From Bordetella pertussis 18323 (GTDB taxonomy: Bacteria; Pseudomonadota; Gammaproteobacteria; Burkholderiales; Burkholderiaceae_B), in NCBI RefSeq assembly GCF_000306945.1, contig NC_018518.1:1364001-1428000 (forward strand): a stretch of 64,000 nucleotides of DNA. The letters run 5' to 3'. Of the stretch, positions 10,421-19,617 are shown piece by piece (position 1 is the first letter of the stretch; every line of letters begins with the position of its first letter). A program made the position numbers and the translations under genes. The notes under the pieces are model-generated. The model searched no databases and had not been told where the DNA came from. It saw only the letters and a list, made by a program, of their open reading frames with translations.

Positions 10421-11905
10421 CAGCGCAGGCTGATCCAGGTGGTCTTGAGGTCGCTGTACTTGTCCATCGCGTGCAGCGACTTGTCGCGCCCGAAGCCGGA
10501 TTGCTTGACGCCGCCGAAGGGCACCGTGATGTCGCCGTCGGCATAGCAGTTGACCCATACCAGCCCGGCGCGACAGGCGGTGCGCGCGGCCGAGGTCGGC
10601 GGTCCACAGCCCGGCCCCCAGCCCATAGATGGAATCATTGGCCAGCGCGACGGCCTCGTCCTCGTCGGCGAAGCCTTGCGCGGCCAGCACCGGCCCGAAG
10701 ATTTCCTCGCGCACCAGCGAGTTGTCCTGGCCGGGACAATCGAAGATGGTCGGTTCGATGTAGTAGCCGCCGCTGTCGGTCAGCACTTGCCGGCCGCCCA
10801 GGCGCAGCCGCGCGCCTTCCTGGGCGCCGGCGGCGATGCGGGCCATGACCGCCTGCGTCTGCCGTTCGTCGACCATGGCGCCCAGCGCGCTGTCCGGGTC
10901 CAGCGGATTGCCGGGGCGCAGGGTGGCGGCGAAGGCGGCCACTTTTTCCATGAAGGCGTCGTAGATGCCGTGCTGCACGTACAGGCGCGAACCGGCGATG
11001 CAGACCTCGCCCTGGTTGGAGAAGATCGCCAGCGCGGCGACCTGAGCCGCGCGGTCCAGGTCGGGGCAGTCGGCGAACACGATATGGGGCGACTTGCCGC
11101 CGCACTCCAGCCAGACGCGCTTGAGATTGGATTGGCCCGAGTAGGTCATGAAGCGCTTGCCGGTCGCCGTCGAGCCGGTGAAGGCGATGCAGTCGACGTC
11201 CGGGTGCAGGCCGAGCGCCTGGCCGGCCTGCGCGCCCAGGCCGGGCACCACGCTGAACACGCCGGGCGGGATGCCGGCCTGTTCGGCCAGGGCCGCCAGC
11301 CGCAGCGCCGACAGCGAGGCCTGCTCGGCAGGCTTGAGGATGACGCTGTTGCCCACAACCAGCGCCGGGGCCACTTTCCAGGCCGCCATCATCAAGGGGT
11401 AATTCCACGGCACCACGGCGGCCACCACGCCCAGCGGCTCGCGCGTGATGGTGGCCAGCGCGTCGGCGCCGGTAGGCGCGATCTCGTCGTAGCGCTTGTC
11501 GATGGCTTCGCCGTACCACGCATAGCAGCGGGCGGTCTCGGGCAGGTCGAAGGCCAGGGCGTCGCGGATCGGCTTGCCCATGTCCAGCGTTTCGAGCAGC
11601 GCCAGCTCTTCCTGGTGTTTGGTGATCAGCGCGGCCAGGCGCAGCAGGCGGTGCTTGCGCTCGCGCGGGGCCAGGCCGCTCCAGACGCCGGCCTCGAAGG
11701 CGCGGCGCGCGGCGGCCACCGCGCGGTCCACGTCGGCCGCGCCGCAGGCGGCGACATCGGCCAGCTTGCGGCCGTCGATCGGGCTGTGCGCGGCGAAGGT
11801 GGCGCCATCGGCGGCGTCGCAATAGGCGCCGTCGATATAGGCGCGGCCTTCGGGGGCGAGGGCGGCGGCTTGCGCGCGCCAGTAGGCGGAATCGTGCAGG
11901 GTCAT
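10420..11905 (-). pseudogene. NAD(P)-dependent aldehyde dehydrogenase, frameshifted near the C terminus
   Basis: About 495 codons. From 11905 the frame encodes a full ALDH fold: [12 protein letters not shown], the glutamate motif LECGGKSP and the catalytic cysteine in NQGEVCIAGSR. After RAHRLSRRAG (about 10570-10585) the correct sequence jumps frame and continues RAGLVWVNCYADGDITVPFGG to the stop at 10420. The net shift is +1 or -2. The last 60 or so residues, which form part of the oligomerisation region, would be lost. It is the last gene of a minus-strand catabolic operon and may have oxidised an aldehyde from the upstream enzymes. Confidence 0.85.
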
Positions 11906-11954
11906 GGGAGTCAGATGCGGGCAGGCCCGGCGGCGCGCCGCCGGGCGGGGTGAA

Positions 11955-13202
11955 TCAGCGCGGCGCGTTGGCGCGCGCCACCATGGCGTCGAGCAGTACG
12001 TTGCAGCCGGCCTCCAGGTGGGCGGGCTGGGCGTCCTCGATCTCGTTGTGGCTGATGCCGTCCTTGCAGGGCACGAAGATCATCGCCGTGGGCGCGACCG
12101 CGGCCATGTACACCGCGTCGTGGCCGGCGCCGGTCACGATGTCCATGGCCGGCAGGCCGCGGCGCTGCGCGCCGTCGCGCACCTTGCCGACCAGGTCGGG
12201 ATGGAAGGGCGTCGGCGCGAAGTACTGCACCTGCTCGCACTGCACCGATACGGCATGCCGCGCGGCGGTGTCGGCGCACGCCTGGCGCCACAGCGCGTCC
12301 ATCGTGGCGAGCGTGGCTTCGTCCTCGTGGCGCAGGTCCACCGTGAAGCGCACCTGGCCGGGGATCACGTTGCGCGAACCGGGGTAGGCGTGGATCTCGC
12401 CCACCGTGTCGCGGCCGTGCGGCTGGTGCGCGTTGGCGATCTCGACCACCGCCTGCAGCAGATGGCTGGCCGCGTACAGTGCGTCCTTGCGGATCGGCAT
12501 CGGGGTGGGGCCGGCATGCATCTCCATGCCTTGCACCACCACGTCGTACCAGCGCACGCCCAGCGAGCCGGTCACCACGCCGACGATCCTGTCTTCGTGT
12601 TCCAGGATGGGGCCTTGCTCGATGTGCGCCTCGAAGTAGGCGTCGACCGCGCGTCCGCCCACCGGGTCGGCGCCGGCATAGCCGATGGCGCGCAGCTCGT
12701 CGGCCACCGACTTGCCCTCGGCGTCGCGCGCGGTCAGCGCGGTCTCGAGCGGGAATTTCCCGGCGAATACGCCCGAGCCCATCATCACGGGCAGAAAGCG
12801 CGAGCCTTCCTCGTTGGTCCAGATCGCCACTTCCAGCGGCGCGTCGGTCTGCACGCCGTGGTCATCGAGGGTGCGCATGACTTCCAGTCCGGCCAGCACG
12901 CCGTAGCAGCCGTCGAACTTGCCGCCGGTGGGCTGGGTGTCGATGTGGCTGCCGGTCATGACCGGCGCGCGCGACGGATCGCGTCCGGCGCGGCGCGCGA
13001 AGATATTGCCGACCTGGTCCACGCGCACGGTCAGGCCCGCGTCGCGCATCCAGCCGGTGACCAGGTCGCGGCCCTGGCCGTCGAGCGCGGTCAGCGCCAG
13101 GCGGCAATTGCCGCCCTTGGGCGTGGCGCCGATGCGCGCCAGGTCCATCAGCGACTGCCACAGCCGCTGTCCGTCGATGGAGATCGGGGAGTTGTTGCTC
13201 AT
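11955..13202 (-). CDS. M20-family amidohydrolase (N-carbamoyl amino acid hydrolase / allantoate amidohydrolase type)
   Basis: A 415-residue Zn-dependent amidase. Metal-site motifs are GSHIDTQPTGGKFDG and WTNEEGSRF, with the dimerisation/substrate motif HIEQGPILE and GMEMHAGPTPM, all typical of the hydantoin-utilisation subfamily. It hydrolyses a carbamoyl- or ureido-type C-N bond; the exact substrate cannot be read from sequence. It lies 9 bp after the TPP enzyme gene and about 50 bp before the broken aldehyde dehydrogenase. Confidence 0.88.
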   Translation of the reverse strand: MSNNSPISIDGQRLWQSLMDLARIGATPKGGNCRLALTALDGQGRDLVTGWMRDAGLTVRVDQVGNIFARRAGRDPSRAPVMTGSHIDTQPTGGKFDGCYGVLAGLEVMRTLDDHGVQTDAPLEVAIWTNEEGSRFLPVMMGSGVFAGKFPLETALTARDAEGKSVADELRAIGYAGADPVGGRAVDAYFEAHIEQGPILEHEDRIVGVVTGSLGVRWYDVVVQGMEMHAGPTPMPIRKDALYAASHLLQAVVEIANAHQPHGRDTVGEIHAYPGSRNVIPGQVRFTVDLRHEDEATLATMDALWRQACADTAARHAVSVQCEQVQYFAPTPFHPDLVGKVRDGAQRRGLPAMDIVTGAGHDAVYMAAVAPTAMIFVPCKDGISHNEIEDAQPAHLEAGCNVLLDAMVARANAPR

Positions 13203-13211
13203 GTCTTTACC

Positions 13212-14921
13212 TCATTGCACGCCGGCGGCCTGGGCCTGGGCCGCCTGGCGGATTTCCGTCAGGGTCTGGCCCGGCGCGATGCCGTCGGCTTCGTAGCGGA
13301 TTTCCAATAGCGCCGGCAATTGCTCGCGTTCGGCGAAGGCGCGCGCGCGCTCGAAGGCCGGGCCGAAGTCCTCGGTGCGCTCGACCGCTTCGCCGTAGCC
13401 GCCGTAGGCGCGCACGAATTGGGTGAAATCGGGATTCTGGAAGTCCAGGGCAATGGCGCGGCCCGGGAATTCGCGTTCCTGGTGGGCGCGGATGGTACCC
13501 CAGATGCCATTGTTGAACACCAGCACGACCACGCCGACGCGGTATTGCAGCGCCACGCCGAGTTCCTGCATGTTCATCTGGAAGCAGCCGTCGCCGGCGT
13601 AGCAGACCACGGTGCGGGCGGGGTTTTCCAGCTTGGCCGAAATGGCCGCCGGCAGGCCGTAGCCCATCGCCCCGACCGTGGGCGCCAGGCTGGTGCCCGG
13701 GCCGCTGAACTGGCGGTAGCGGTGCGGGTACAGGGCGTAATTGCCCGCGCCCACCGTGATGCAGGCGTCGGCCGGGATGTGCTGGTTGACGTAGGCGGCG
13801 GCGCTGTCGAGGTTGAGCGGGCCGGGCGAGGGCAGCGGGGCCAGCGTGGCCAGGTATTCGTCGTGCGCGGCGCGCACGGCCTGCGCGCGGCTGGCGCGGT
13901 GTCCCGGCCGCAGCGCGTCGAGCGCGGCCGCGAACCCGGCCGGGTCGGCCACGATGCCCAGGGTCGGCGCGAACACCCGGCCCAGTTCGTTGGGGTCGGG
14001 GTAGACGTGCACCAGCCGCTGGCGCGGCAGCGGGCTCTCGATCACGGTGTAGCCTTCGGTGGTGGCCTCGCCCATGCGCGTGCCCACCGCCAGGACCAGG
14101 TCCGCGCCGGCGATGCGCTGGCGCAGTTCCGGCGCCATGGCCCAGCCGACGTGGCCGGCGGCATTGGGATGGCGCTGGTCGAAGCATTCCAGGCGGCGCC
14201 AGGCCGTGCCTACCGGCAGCTCGAAGCGTTCGGCGAACGCGGCGGCCTGTCCGATGGCCTCGGCGCTCCAGCCTGTGCCGCCCAGCAGCATGAAGGGCCG
14301 CTTGGCCTGGTCCAGCAATTCGACCATGCGCGCCAGGTCGGCCGCGCCGGGCAGGCAGCGCGCGCGCCGGTAGCGCGGCATGTCGGCCACGCGGGCGCGG
14401 CCCCACAGCGTGTCCTCGGGCAGCGCCAGTACCACCGGCCCGGGCCGGCCGCTGGTGGCCACCGCGAAGGCGCGCGCGATGAATTCGGGAATCCGCTCGG
14501 TGCGGTCGATCTGCGCGACCCACTTGGCCATCTGGCCGAACATGCGGCGGTAGTCGATTTCCTGGAACGCCTCGCGCTCCATGAAGTCGTTGCCGACCTG
14601 GCCGATGAACAGAATCATCGGGGTCGAGTCCTGGTAGGCCGTATGCACGCCGATGCTGGCGTTGGTGGCGCCGGGGCCGCGGGTGACGAAGCAGATCCCC
14701 GGCTCGCCGGTCAGCTTGCCATAGGCCTCGGCCATGTAGGCCGCGCCGCTTTCCTGGCGGCAGACAATGGCGTCGATGGCGCCGCGATGCTCGTTCAGGG
14801 CGTCGATGCAGGGCAGGTAGCTCTCGCCGGGAATCATGAACACGCGCCGCGCGCCGTGCACGCGCAGCTGCTGCATCAGGATCTGGCCGCCGTTGCGCTC
14901 GGGCAGGGCTGGCGTGGTCAT
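13212..14921 (-). CDS. Thiamine pyrophosphate-dependent enzyme (acetolactate synthase-like superfamily)
   Basis: A 569-residue protein with the three-domain TPP fold. The N-terminal Pyr domain has the catalytic glutamate in CRQESGAAYMAEAYGKLTG and GPGATNASIGVHTAYQD; the PP domain has the GDG motif CYAGDGCFQMN and NNGIWGTIR. The central domain holds nucleotide-like GGTGWSAEAI. Relatives include acetolactate synthase, glyoxylate carboligase and sulfoacetaldehyde acetyltransferase; context suggests a catabolic decarboxylase or ligase. The start at 14921 overlaps the stop of the CitE-like gene. Confidence 0.88.
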   Translation of the reverse strand: MTTPALPERNGGQILMQQLRVHGARRVFMIPGESYLPCIDALNEHRGAIDAIVCRQESGAAYMAEAYGKLTGEPGICFVTRGPGATNASIGVHTAYQDSTPMILFIGQVGNDFMEREAFQEIDYRRMFGQMAKWVAQIDRTERIPEFIARAFAVATSGRPGPVVLALPEDTLWGRARVADMPRYRRARCLPGAADLARMVELLDQAKRPFMLLGGTGWSAEAIGQAAAFAERFELPVGTAWRRLECFDQRHPNAAGHVGWAMAPELRQRIAGADLVLAVGTRMGEATTEGYTVIESPLPRQRLVHVYPDPNELGRVFAPTLGIVADPAGFAAALDALRPGHRASRAQAVRAAHDEYLATLAPLPSPGPLNLDSAAAYVNQHIPADACITVGAGNYALYPHRYRQFSGPGTSLAPTVGAMGYGLPAAISAKLENPARTVVCYAGDGCFQMNMQELGVALQYRVGVVVLVFNNGIWGTIRAHQEREFPGRAIALDFQNPDFTQFVRAYGGYGEAVERTEDFGPAFERARAFAEREQLPALLEIRYEADGIAPGQTLTEIRQAAQAQAAGVQ

Positions 14922-15856
14922 GACTGCTCTCCTTGGGACTCGCGGGGGCGCGCCGCGCGGGCGGCCCATTGTTCGAATTCGGCGTGGCGCGCCAGCAGGC
15001 GGCGCGCGGTGTTGTAGTCGGGCGGGTCGACGCGCGCGCCGCCGGCGTCGCGGCCGTCGCGTTGCGCCTCGAAGCGGGCCGCCAGGTCGCGCGCGGCCGC
15101 CACGCGGTCCGCGTCCGGCGTGAAGGCGGCGTGAATGGCGGGCACCTGTTCGGCGAACACGGCGCACTTGGATTTCAGGCCGATGCGGCGCGCCCACAGC
15201 AGGTCGGCCTGCTGGGCGGCGGGGTCGCGGTAGTTGAACGGGCAGTCGATCGGCAGGCAGCCGGCCGCGACGCAATCGACCAGGAAGCGCGCGCGCAGGG
15301 CGTGCAGCTCGATGCCGTCGGGGCCGCGCTCGGCGCCCAGGCTGGCTGTCAGGTCCTCGGCGGCCAGCAGGCAGGCCGATACGCGCGGGCTGGCCGTCAG
15401 GATTTCGCAGGCGCGCGTCACGCCCAGCGCCGACTCCAGCGTGGGCACGATCTCGGTGCTGCCCGGCGCCAGGCCGGCCTCGGCCTCGCAGGCCGAGATG
15501 GCGCGGTCGAGCGCGGCGATCTGCGCCGCGCTTTCGGCATGCGGCAGGAAAATCGCGTCCGGCGCGCCGGCCATGATGCCGCGCAGGTCGTCCAGGCCGT
15601 CTTCTTCCAGCTTGTTGATGCGCACCGCGCCGATCACGCCGGCGGCGCGGCATTGCGCCAGCAGCGCGACGATGCGGCGGCGCGCGGCCGGACGGTCGGC
15701 CGGCGCGGTGAACTCTTCCAGGTCGGCCACCAGCGCGTCGGCGCCGCTGGCCAGGCCGGCCGCCTGGGCCTGCTCCAGCAGCCCGGGAACGAACATCCAG
15801 CTGCGGCGCAGGCTGGCGGGGCGGCGTTGGCCGCCCGGGTTGGAGATGGGGGTCAT
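14918..15856 (-). CDS. HpcH/HpaI aldolase / citrate lyase beta-like protein
   Basis: A 312-residue CitE-like TIM barrel. Visible motifs are RRSWMFVPG at the N terminus, DALVADLEEFTAP, a conserved arginine region AVRINKLEED and CLLAAEDLTASLG with the metal-binding acidic residues. Members cleave acyl-CoA or hydroxy-acid C-C bonds. Here it is translationally coupled to the TPP enzyme downstream and overlaps the TRAP permease upstream, so it probably acts on the imported acid or its CoA ester. Confidence 0.85.
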   Translation of the reverse strand: MTPISNPGGQRRPASLRRSWMFVPGLLEQAQAAGLASGADALVADLEEFTAPADRPAARRRIVALLAQCRAAGVIGAVRINKLEEDGLDDLRGIMAGAPDAIFLPHAESAAQIAALDRAISACEAEAGLAPGSTEIVPTLESALGVTRACEILTASPRVSACLLAAEDLTASLGAERGPDGIELHALRARFLVDCVAAGCLPIDCPFNYRDPAAQQADLLWARRIGLKSKCAVFAEQVPAIHAAFTPDADRVAAARDLAARFEAQRDGRDAGGARVDPPDYNTARRLLARHAEFEQWAARAARPRESQGEQS

Positions 15857-17136
15857 TGCACGTGCCTCGGCAGGAACAGCACCAGTTCGGGGACGAAGGT
15901 CAGCAGCAGCATGACGGCGGTCATGGCCAGCATCATCCAGCTCAGCGGGCGCAGGGTCTGCATCATGTTGATGCCGCCGATCTTGCAGGCGGCCATCAGG
16001 TCCACGCCCACCGGCGGGGTGTTCGCGCCGATCGCCATGTTGATCGACAGCAGGATGCCGAAATGCACCGGGTCGATGTTGTAGTGGGCCAGCACCGGCA
16101 TGACCACCGGCGCCACGATGATGATGACCGGGATGGCTTCCATGAAGGTGCCCAGCAGCAGCAGCACCACCGTCAGCACCAGCAGTACGGCGATCTTGCT
16201 GTCGGTCCAGTCCACCAGCAGGCCGGACAGGGCCTGCGGCACCTGCTCGGCCACCAGCACCCAGGCGAACAGGCCCGAGGCGCCGATCAGCAGCAGGATG
16301 GACGCGCTGCCTTCGCCGGTCGACTTCAGGCTCTCCCACAGGGACTTCAGGCTGAGCGTGCGGTACCAGAAAAAGCCCACCAGCAGCGCATAGACGATGG
16401 CGCTGGAGGCGGCCTCCGTGGCGGTGAAGATGCCGAAGCGGATGCCGCCGATGATCAGCACGGGCACCATCAGCGCGGGCAGGGCGTCGATGGCGGCGGC
16501 GCGCAGCTCGCCCCACGAGAACGGCTGGCCGCCGGCCCAGTTGTGCTTGCGGGCCTGCCAGATCGCCACGACGATCAGCGAAGCGCCCAGCAGGATGCCG
16601 GGGATGATGCCGGCCAGGAACAGCTTGCCCACCGAAGTGTCGGTGATAGTGCCGTAGACAATCAGCACGATGCTGGGCGGGATGATGGTCGAGGTGGCGC
16701 CGGCGCTGCCGATCAGCGCGCAGCTGAACCCCTTGTCGTAGCCGCTGCGTGCCATGGCGGGCAGCAGCAGGCTGCCGATGGCGATCACGTCGGCCACGCC
16801 CGAACCCGACAGCGCGCCGAACATCAGGCAGGCCAGCACGGCCACCACGGCCAGGCCGCCCTTGATATCGCCGACGATGGCCGCGCACAGCCGCACGATG
16901 CGCTGCGTCAGGCCCGCGCCGTTCATCAGCTGGGCGGCCAGGATGAACAGGGGAATGGCCAGCAGCGTGAAGCTGTCCAGGCCGACCACGTATTGCTGGG
17001 CCGCCACCATCATCGGGGCGGCGTCGTAGACGGCCAGGTACGCCAGGCACGCCAGCACCAGCCCGAAGGCGATCGGCATGTCGATCAGCACCGTGACCGT
17101 GAATACGCCCATCAGGAAAAGGGCACCGGTAGACAT
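15853..17136 (-). CDS. dctM: TRAP transporter large permease (DctM)
   Basis: A 427-residue membrane protein with about 11-12 hydrophobic segments. Family motifs include FTLLAIPLFILAAQLMNGAG, GALSGSGVADVIAIGS, IIPPSIVLIVYG and AIGANTPPVGVDLMAACKI. It transports C4-dicarboxylate-like acids with DctP and DctQ, driven by the sodium gradient. Its stop overlaps the start of the CitE-like gene, tying transport to catabolism. Confidence 0.93.
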   Translation of the reverse strand: MSTGALFLMGVFTVTVLIDMPIAFGLVLACLAYLAVYDAAPMMVAAQQYVVGLDSFTLLAIPLFILAAQLMNGAGLTQRIVRLCAAIVGDIKGGLAVVAVLACLMFGALSGSGVADVIAIGSLLLPAMARSGYDKGFSCALIGSAGATSTIIPPSIVLIVYGTITDTSVGKLFLAGIIPGILLGASLIVVAIWQARKHNWAGGQPFSWGELRAAAIDALPALMVPVLIIGGIRFGIFTATEAASSAIVYALLVGFFWYRTLSLKSLWESLKSTGEGSASILLLIGASGLFAWVLVAEQVPQALSGLLVDWTDSKIAVLLVLTVVLLLLGTFMEAIPVIIIVAPVVMPVLAHYNIDPVHFGILLSINMAIGANTPPVGVDLMAACKIGGINMMQTLRPLSWMMLAMTAVMLLLTFVPELVLFLPRHVQ

Positions 17137-17139
17137 CTT

Positions 17140-17622
17140 TTAATCCTTTGCCGCGACGGGGTCGGCCGGTTGGAACAATTGCGCCAGGTGCACCACGATG
17201 GTGATGGCGCACGCCGCCGGCAGGGCGAGGTAGACCGTGCCGGCCGATACGTCGAGCGCGGGCAGGGTCTGGTCCATGGTCAGTTCGGCCAGCTGCCAGC
17301 CGGCATAACCCAGCGCGGCCAGGCCGACGATGATCAATGCCTGGTTGACGCGGTCGGAGATGGCCAGCGCGCGCGGGTTGCGCACGACGAAGGGCAGCAG
17401 CCCGGCCATCAGGTGGGTGCGTTCATGGCTGCAGGTGACGCCGCCGATGAAGGCCGCCCACACCAGCACCAGGCGCGGCAATTCCTCGGCCCAGTGCGGC
17501 GTGGTGTGCATCACGAAGCGTTCGAACACAACGTAGGTGATCAGTGCGGCCAGCAAGGCCACCGCCAGGGCGGCGATGGCCTTGCTCAGGCCGGACAGCG
17601 CGTGCGAGATCCGGCCCAGCAT
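17140..17622 (-). CDS. dctQ: TRAP transporter small permease (DctQ)
   Basis: A 160-residue protein with four predicted membrane segments and the DctQ signature FERFVMHTTPHWAEELPRLV followed by WAAFIGG and HERTHLMAG. It forms the membrane complex with DctM. Only 3 bp separate it from dctM, and its start abuts the dctP stop. Confidence 0.92.
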   Translation of the reverse strand: MLGRISHALSGLSKAIAALAVALLAALITYVVFERFVMHTTPHWAEELPRLVLVWAAFIGGVTCSHERTHLMAGLLPFVVRNPRALAISDRVNQALIIVGLAALGYAGWQLAELTMDQTLPALDVSAGTVYLALPAACAITIVVHLAQLFQPADPVAAKD

Positions 17623-18609
17623 TTACTTGGCCTCGCGGTACTTCTGCAGCAGGCCCATCAGCTCGGGGCCATAGGCGGTTTCGTAGGTCTTCCAGATCGG
17701 CGCGACGGCCGCGGCGAAGGGGGCCTTGTCGACTTCGTTGACCTGCATGCCCTTTTCCTTGAGCTGCGCGACGAACTGCAGGTCGCCTTCGGTGATCATC
17801 TGGCGTTGCGCGTCGCGCCACTTGTCGGCGGCGGCCTGGACGATCTTGCGGTCGTCGGCAGAGATGCGGTTCCAGATCGGCTTGGAGACGATCAGGCTTG
17901 CCGGACCCCACACATGACCGGTCAGCGACAGATACTTCTGGACCTCGAAGAACGACGAGGTGTAGATGATCGACAGCGGGTTTTCCTGCGCGTCGAACAC
18001 CTTCTGCTGCAGGGCCGAGTAGAGCTCGCCGAAGGCCAGCGGCGCGGGGTTGGCGCCCAGGGCGGTGAAGGTGTCCAGGCGCATCTTGTCGGGCGTGACG
18101 CGCGTCTTCAGGCCGTTCAGGTCGGCCGGCGTGTTGACCGGGCCGCGATTGTTGGTCAGGTGGCGAAAGCCGTTTTCCCACCACGACACGATCACCAGGT
18201 TCTTCTTCTCGGCCAGCTTGGCCAGCGCCGCGCCCAGTTCGCCGTCGTAGGCCTTGTAGGCCTGCTGCGAGGTGGTCCAGGTGTAGGGCAGCTCGACGAT
18301 GCCGAACTTCGGTTCGATCGGCTGCAGCGAGCCCGAGCCGATGATGGCCGCGCCCTGGCTGCCGATCTGCAGGCCCTCGAGCATGGTCTTCTCATTGCCC
18401 AGCTGGCCGCTGGGGAACAGGATGAAGTTGACGCGGCCGGCGGTCTTTTCCTTGACTTCGGCGGCGAAACCTTCGGCGGCCTTGTTCCAGCTGTGGCTGG
18501 GGGCCAGTACGTGGCCCAGCTTGATGTCCAGGGCGTGGGCGGCCGGGGCGACTGCCAGCGCCAGGCCGGCGGCGGCGAACAGGGAGGTCAGGGTACGGGT
18601 CAGCTGCAT
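17623..18609 (-). CDS. dctP: TRAP transporter periplasmic binding protein (DctP)
   Basis: A 328-residue protein. The signal peptide MQLTRTLTSLFAAAGLALAV is cleaved after AHA. The mature part begins LDIKLGHVLAPSHSWNKAAEGFA and contains the ligand-arginine region GLKTRVTPDKMRLDTF. DctP proteins bind organic acids; the ligand is not predictable here. It is the first transporter gene after the gntR-type regulator, 172 bp downstream. Confidence 0.92.
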   Translation of the reverse strand: MQLTRTLTSLFAAAGLALAVAPAAHALDIKLGHVLAPSHSWNKAAEGFAAEVKEKTAGRVNFILFPSGQLGNEKTMLEGLQIGSQGAAIIGSGSLQPIEPKFGIVELPYTWTTSQQAYKAYDGELGAALAKLAEKKNLVIVSWWENGFRHLTNNRGPVNTPADLNGLKTRVTPDKMRLDTFTALGANPAPLAFGELYSALQQKVFDAQENPLSIIYTSSFFEVQKYLSLTGHVWGPASLIVSKPIWNRISADDRKIVQAAADKWRDAQRQMITEGDLQFVAQLKEKGMQVNEVDKAPFAAAVAPIWKTYETAYGPELMGLLQKYREAK

Positions 18610-18781
18610 GGTTTTCACCTTGAAATGTTCTGGCTTGTGAAACGTCGGGAGGAACGAAGCCGGAAACCGCCGGCGCAAGCGGGCCCAGGCCGACGCGCGA
18701 GCGTGTCGGCGGCAAGGCGGGAAATCGGCAAGCAGGGCGCCAGCGTCGGGCGCGGGAGGCGGACGGGCCGCCGGAATCAAT

Positions 18782-19501
18782 TCATCGGATGGCTCCGCTG
18801 CCAAAGTCTTCGCGCAGGCGCGCCAGGATGCCGACCAGATGGTCGTGCATGGCATGGCGGGCCCGGATAGGATCGCGGTCGACGATGGCCGCGAGGATGC
18901 GTTCGTGTTCGCGCTCGGCGGCTTCCCAGACCTTGGTCGTGACGAAATGCTGTTCGAGCCGGCTGAACACCGGGCTGGTGGCGCTGAGGTGCCAGATATG
19001 CGAGATGGCGGCGGCCAGCGCGGCGTTGCCGCAGGCTGCCGCGATGGCGCCGTGGAAGGCCTGGTCGTGGGCGCCGGGCGAGTCGCTCAGCGACATCGCC
19101 GCGTGCGCCGACGAGATCGCGGCGATCTGCGCGGGCGAGGCCTTCTGGGCCGCCAGCGACGCGCACTCGGGCTCCAGCAGCAGGCGCGTGTCGAGCAGGT
19201 CGAACGGACCGATGTCGGTGTGGCCGGGCTGGGGCGCCGGCGCGACGCCATAGTCGCCATCGGCGCGCGGCGCCGCCACGAACACGCCCGTGCCCACGCG
19301 GACTTCGACATAGCCTTCGATTTCGAGGGCGATCAGGGCCTCGCGCACCGAGGCGCGGCTGACCTGCAGTTGCTCGGCCAGTTCGCGCTCGGCGGGCAGG
19401 CGGCCGCCGGCGGGAAAATCGCCGGCGCGGATGCGGCCGGCGATCTGGTCGGCAATCATGCGGTACAGGCGCGTGGGGGCGACGGCTTGGAAGGATCCCA
19501 T
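18782..19501 (-). CDS. GntR/FadR-family transcriptional regulator
   Basis: A 239-residue regulator. The N-terminal winged helix includes GGRLPAERELAEQLQVSRASVREAL, and the C-terminal FCD domain has acid/histidine metal-site residues (DLLDTRLLLEPE, HDQAFHGAIA, EHERILAAI). It is divergent from nothing but heads the dctP operon, so it is the likely local repressor of the TRAP/catabolic genes. A candidate operator lies 33 bp before its start. Confidence 0.9.
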   Translation of the reverse strand: MGSFQAVAPTRLYRMIADQIAGRIRAGDFPAGGRLPAERELAEQLQVSRASVREALIALEIEGYVEVRVGTGVFVAAPRADGDYGVAPAPQPGHTDIGPFDLLDTRLLLEPECASLAAQKASPAQIAAISSAHAAMSLSDSPGAHDQAFHGAIAAACGNAALAAAISHIWHLSATSPVFSRLEQHFVTTKVWEAAEREHERILAAIVDRDPIRARHAMHDHLVGILARLREDFGSGAIR

Positions 19502-19533
19502 GGTTGGTGGCGTGTCCGGTTATCTGGTGGCCC

Positions 19534-19548
19534 AGTGGTCAGGCCACT
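19534..19548. promoter_or_regulatory. Candidate GntR/FadR operator
   Basis: Inverted repeat AGTGG-TCAGG-CCACT; its core TGGTCAGGCCA differs by one base from the symmetric TGGTCNGACCA form seen for many FadR-subfamily operators. It lies just upstream of the gntR gene, consistent with autoregulation. Confidence 0.5.
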
Positions 19549-19617
19549 AATATACCGAAGCGCCCGGCGAATAAAAATAGCGGGCGATGGCGAATCCGGG
19601 CTTTCTAGGGAAAACCA

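Noticed and set aside
15856..18870. 1,004-residue plus-strand open frame
   Set aside because: Lies opposite the TRAP transporter and CitE genes, is rich in His/Gln/Gly/Arg as expected of an antisense shadow in GC-rich DNA, and shows no domain.
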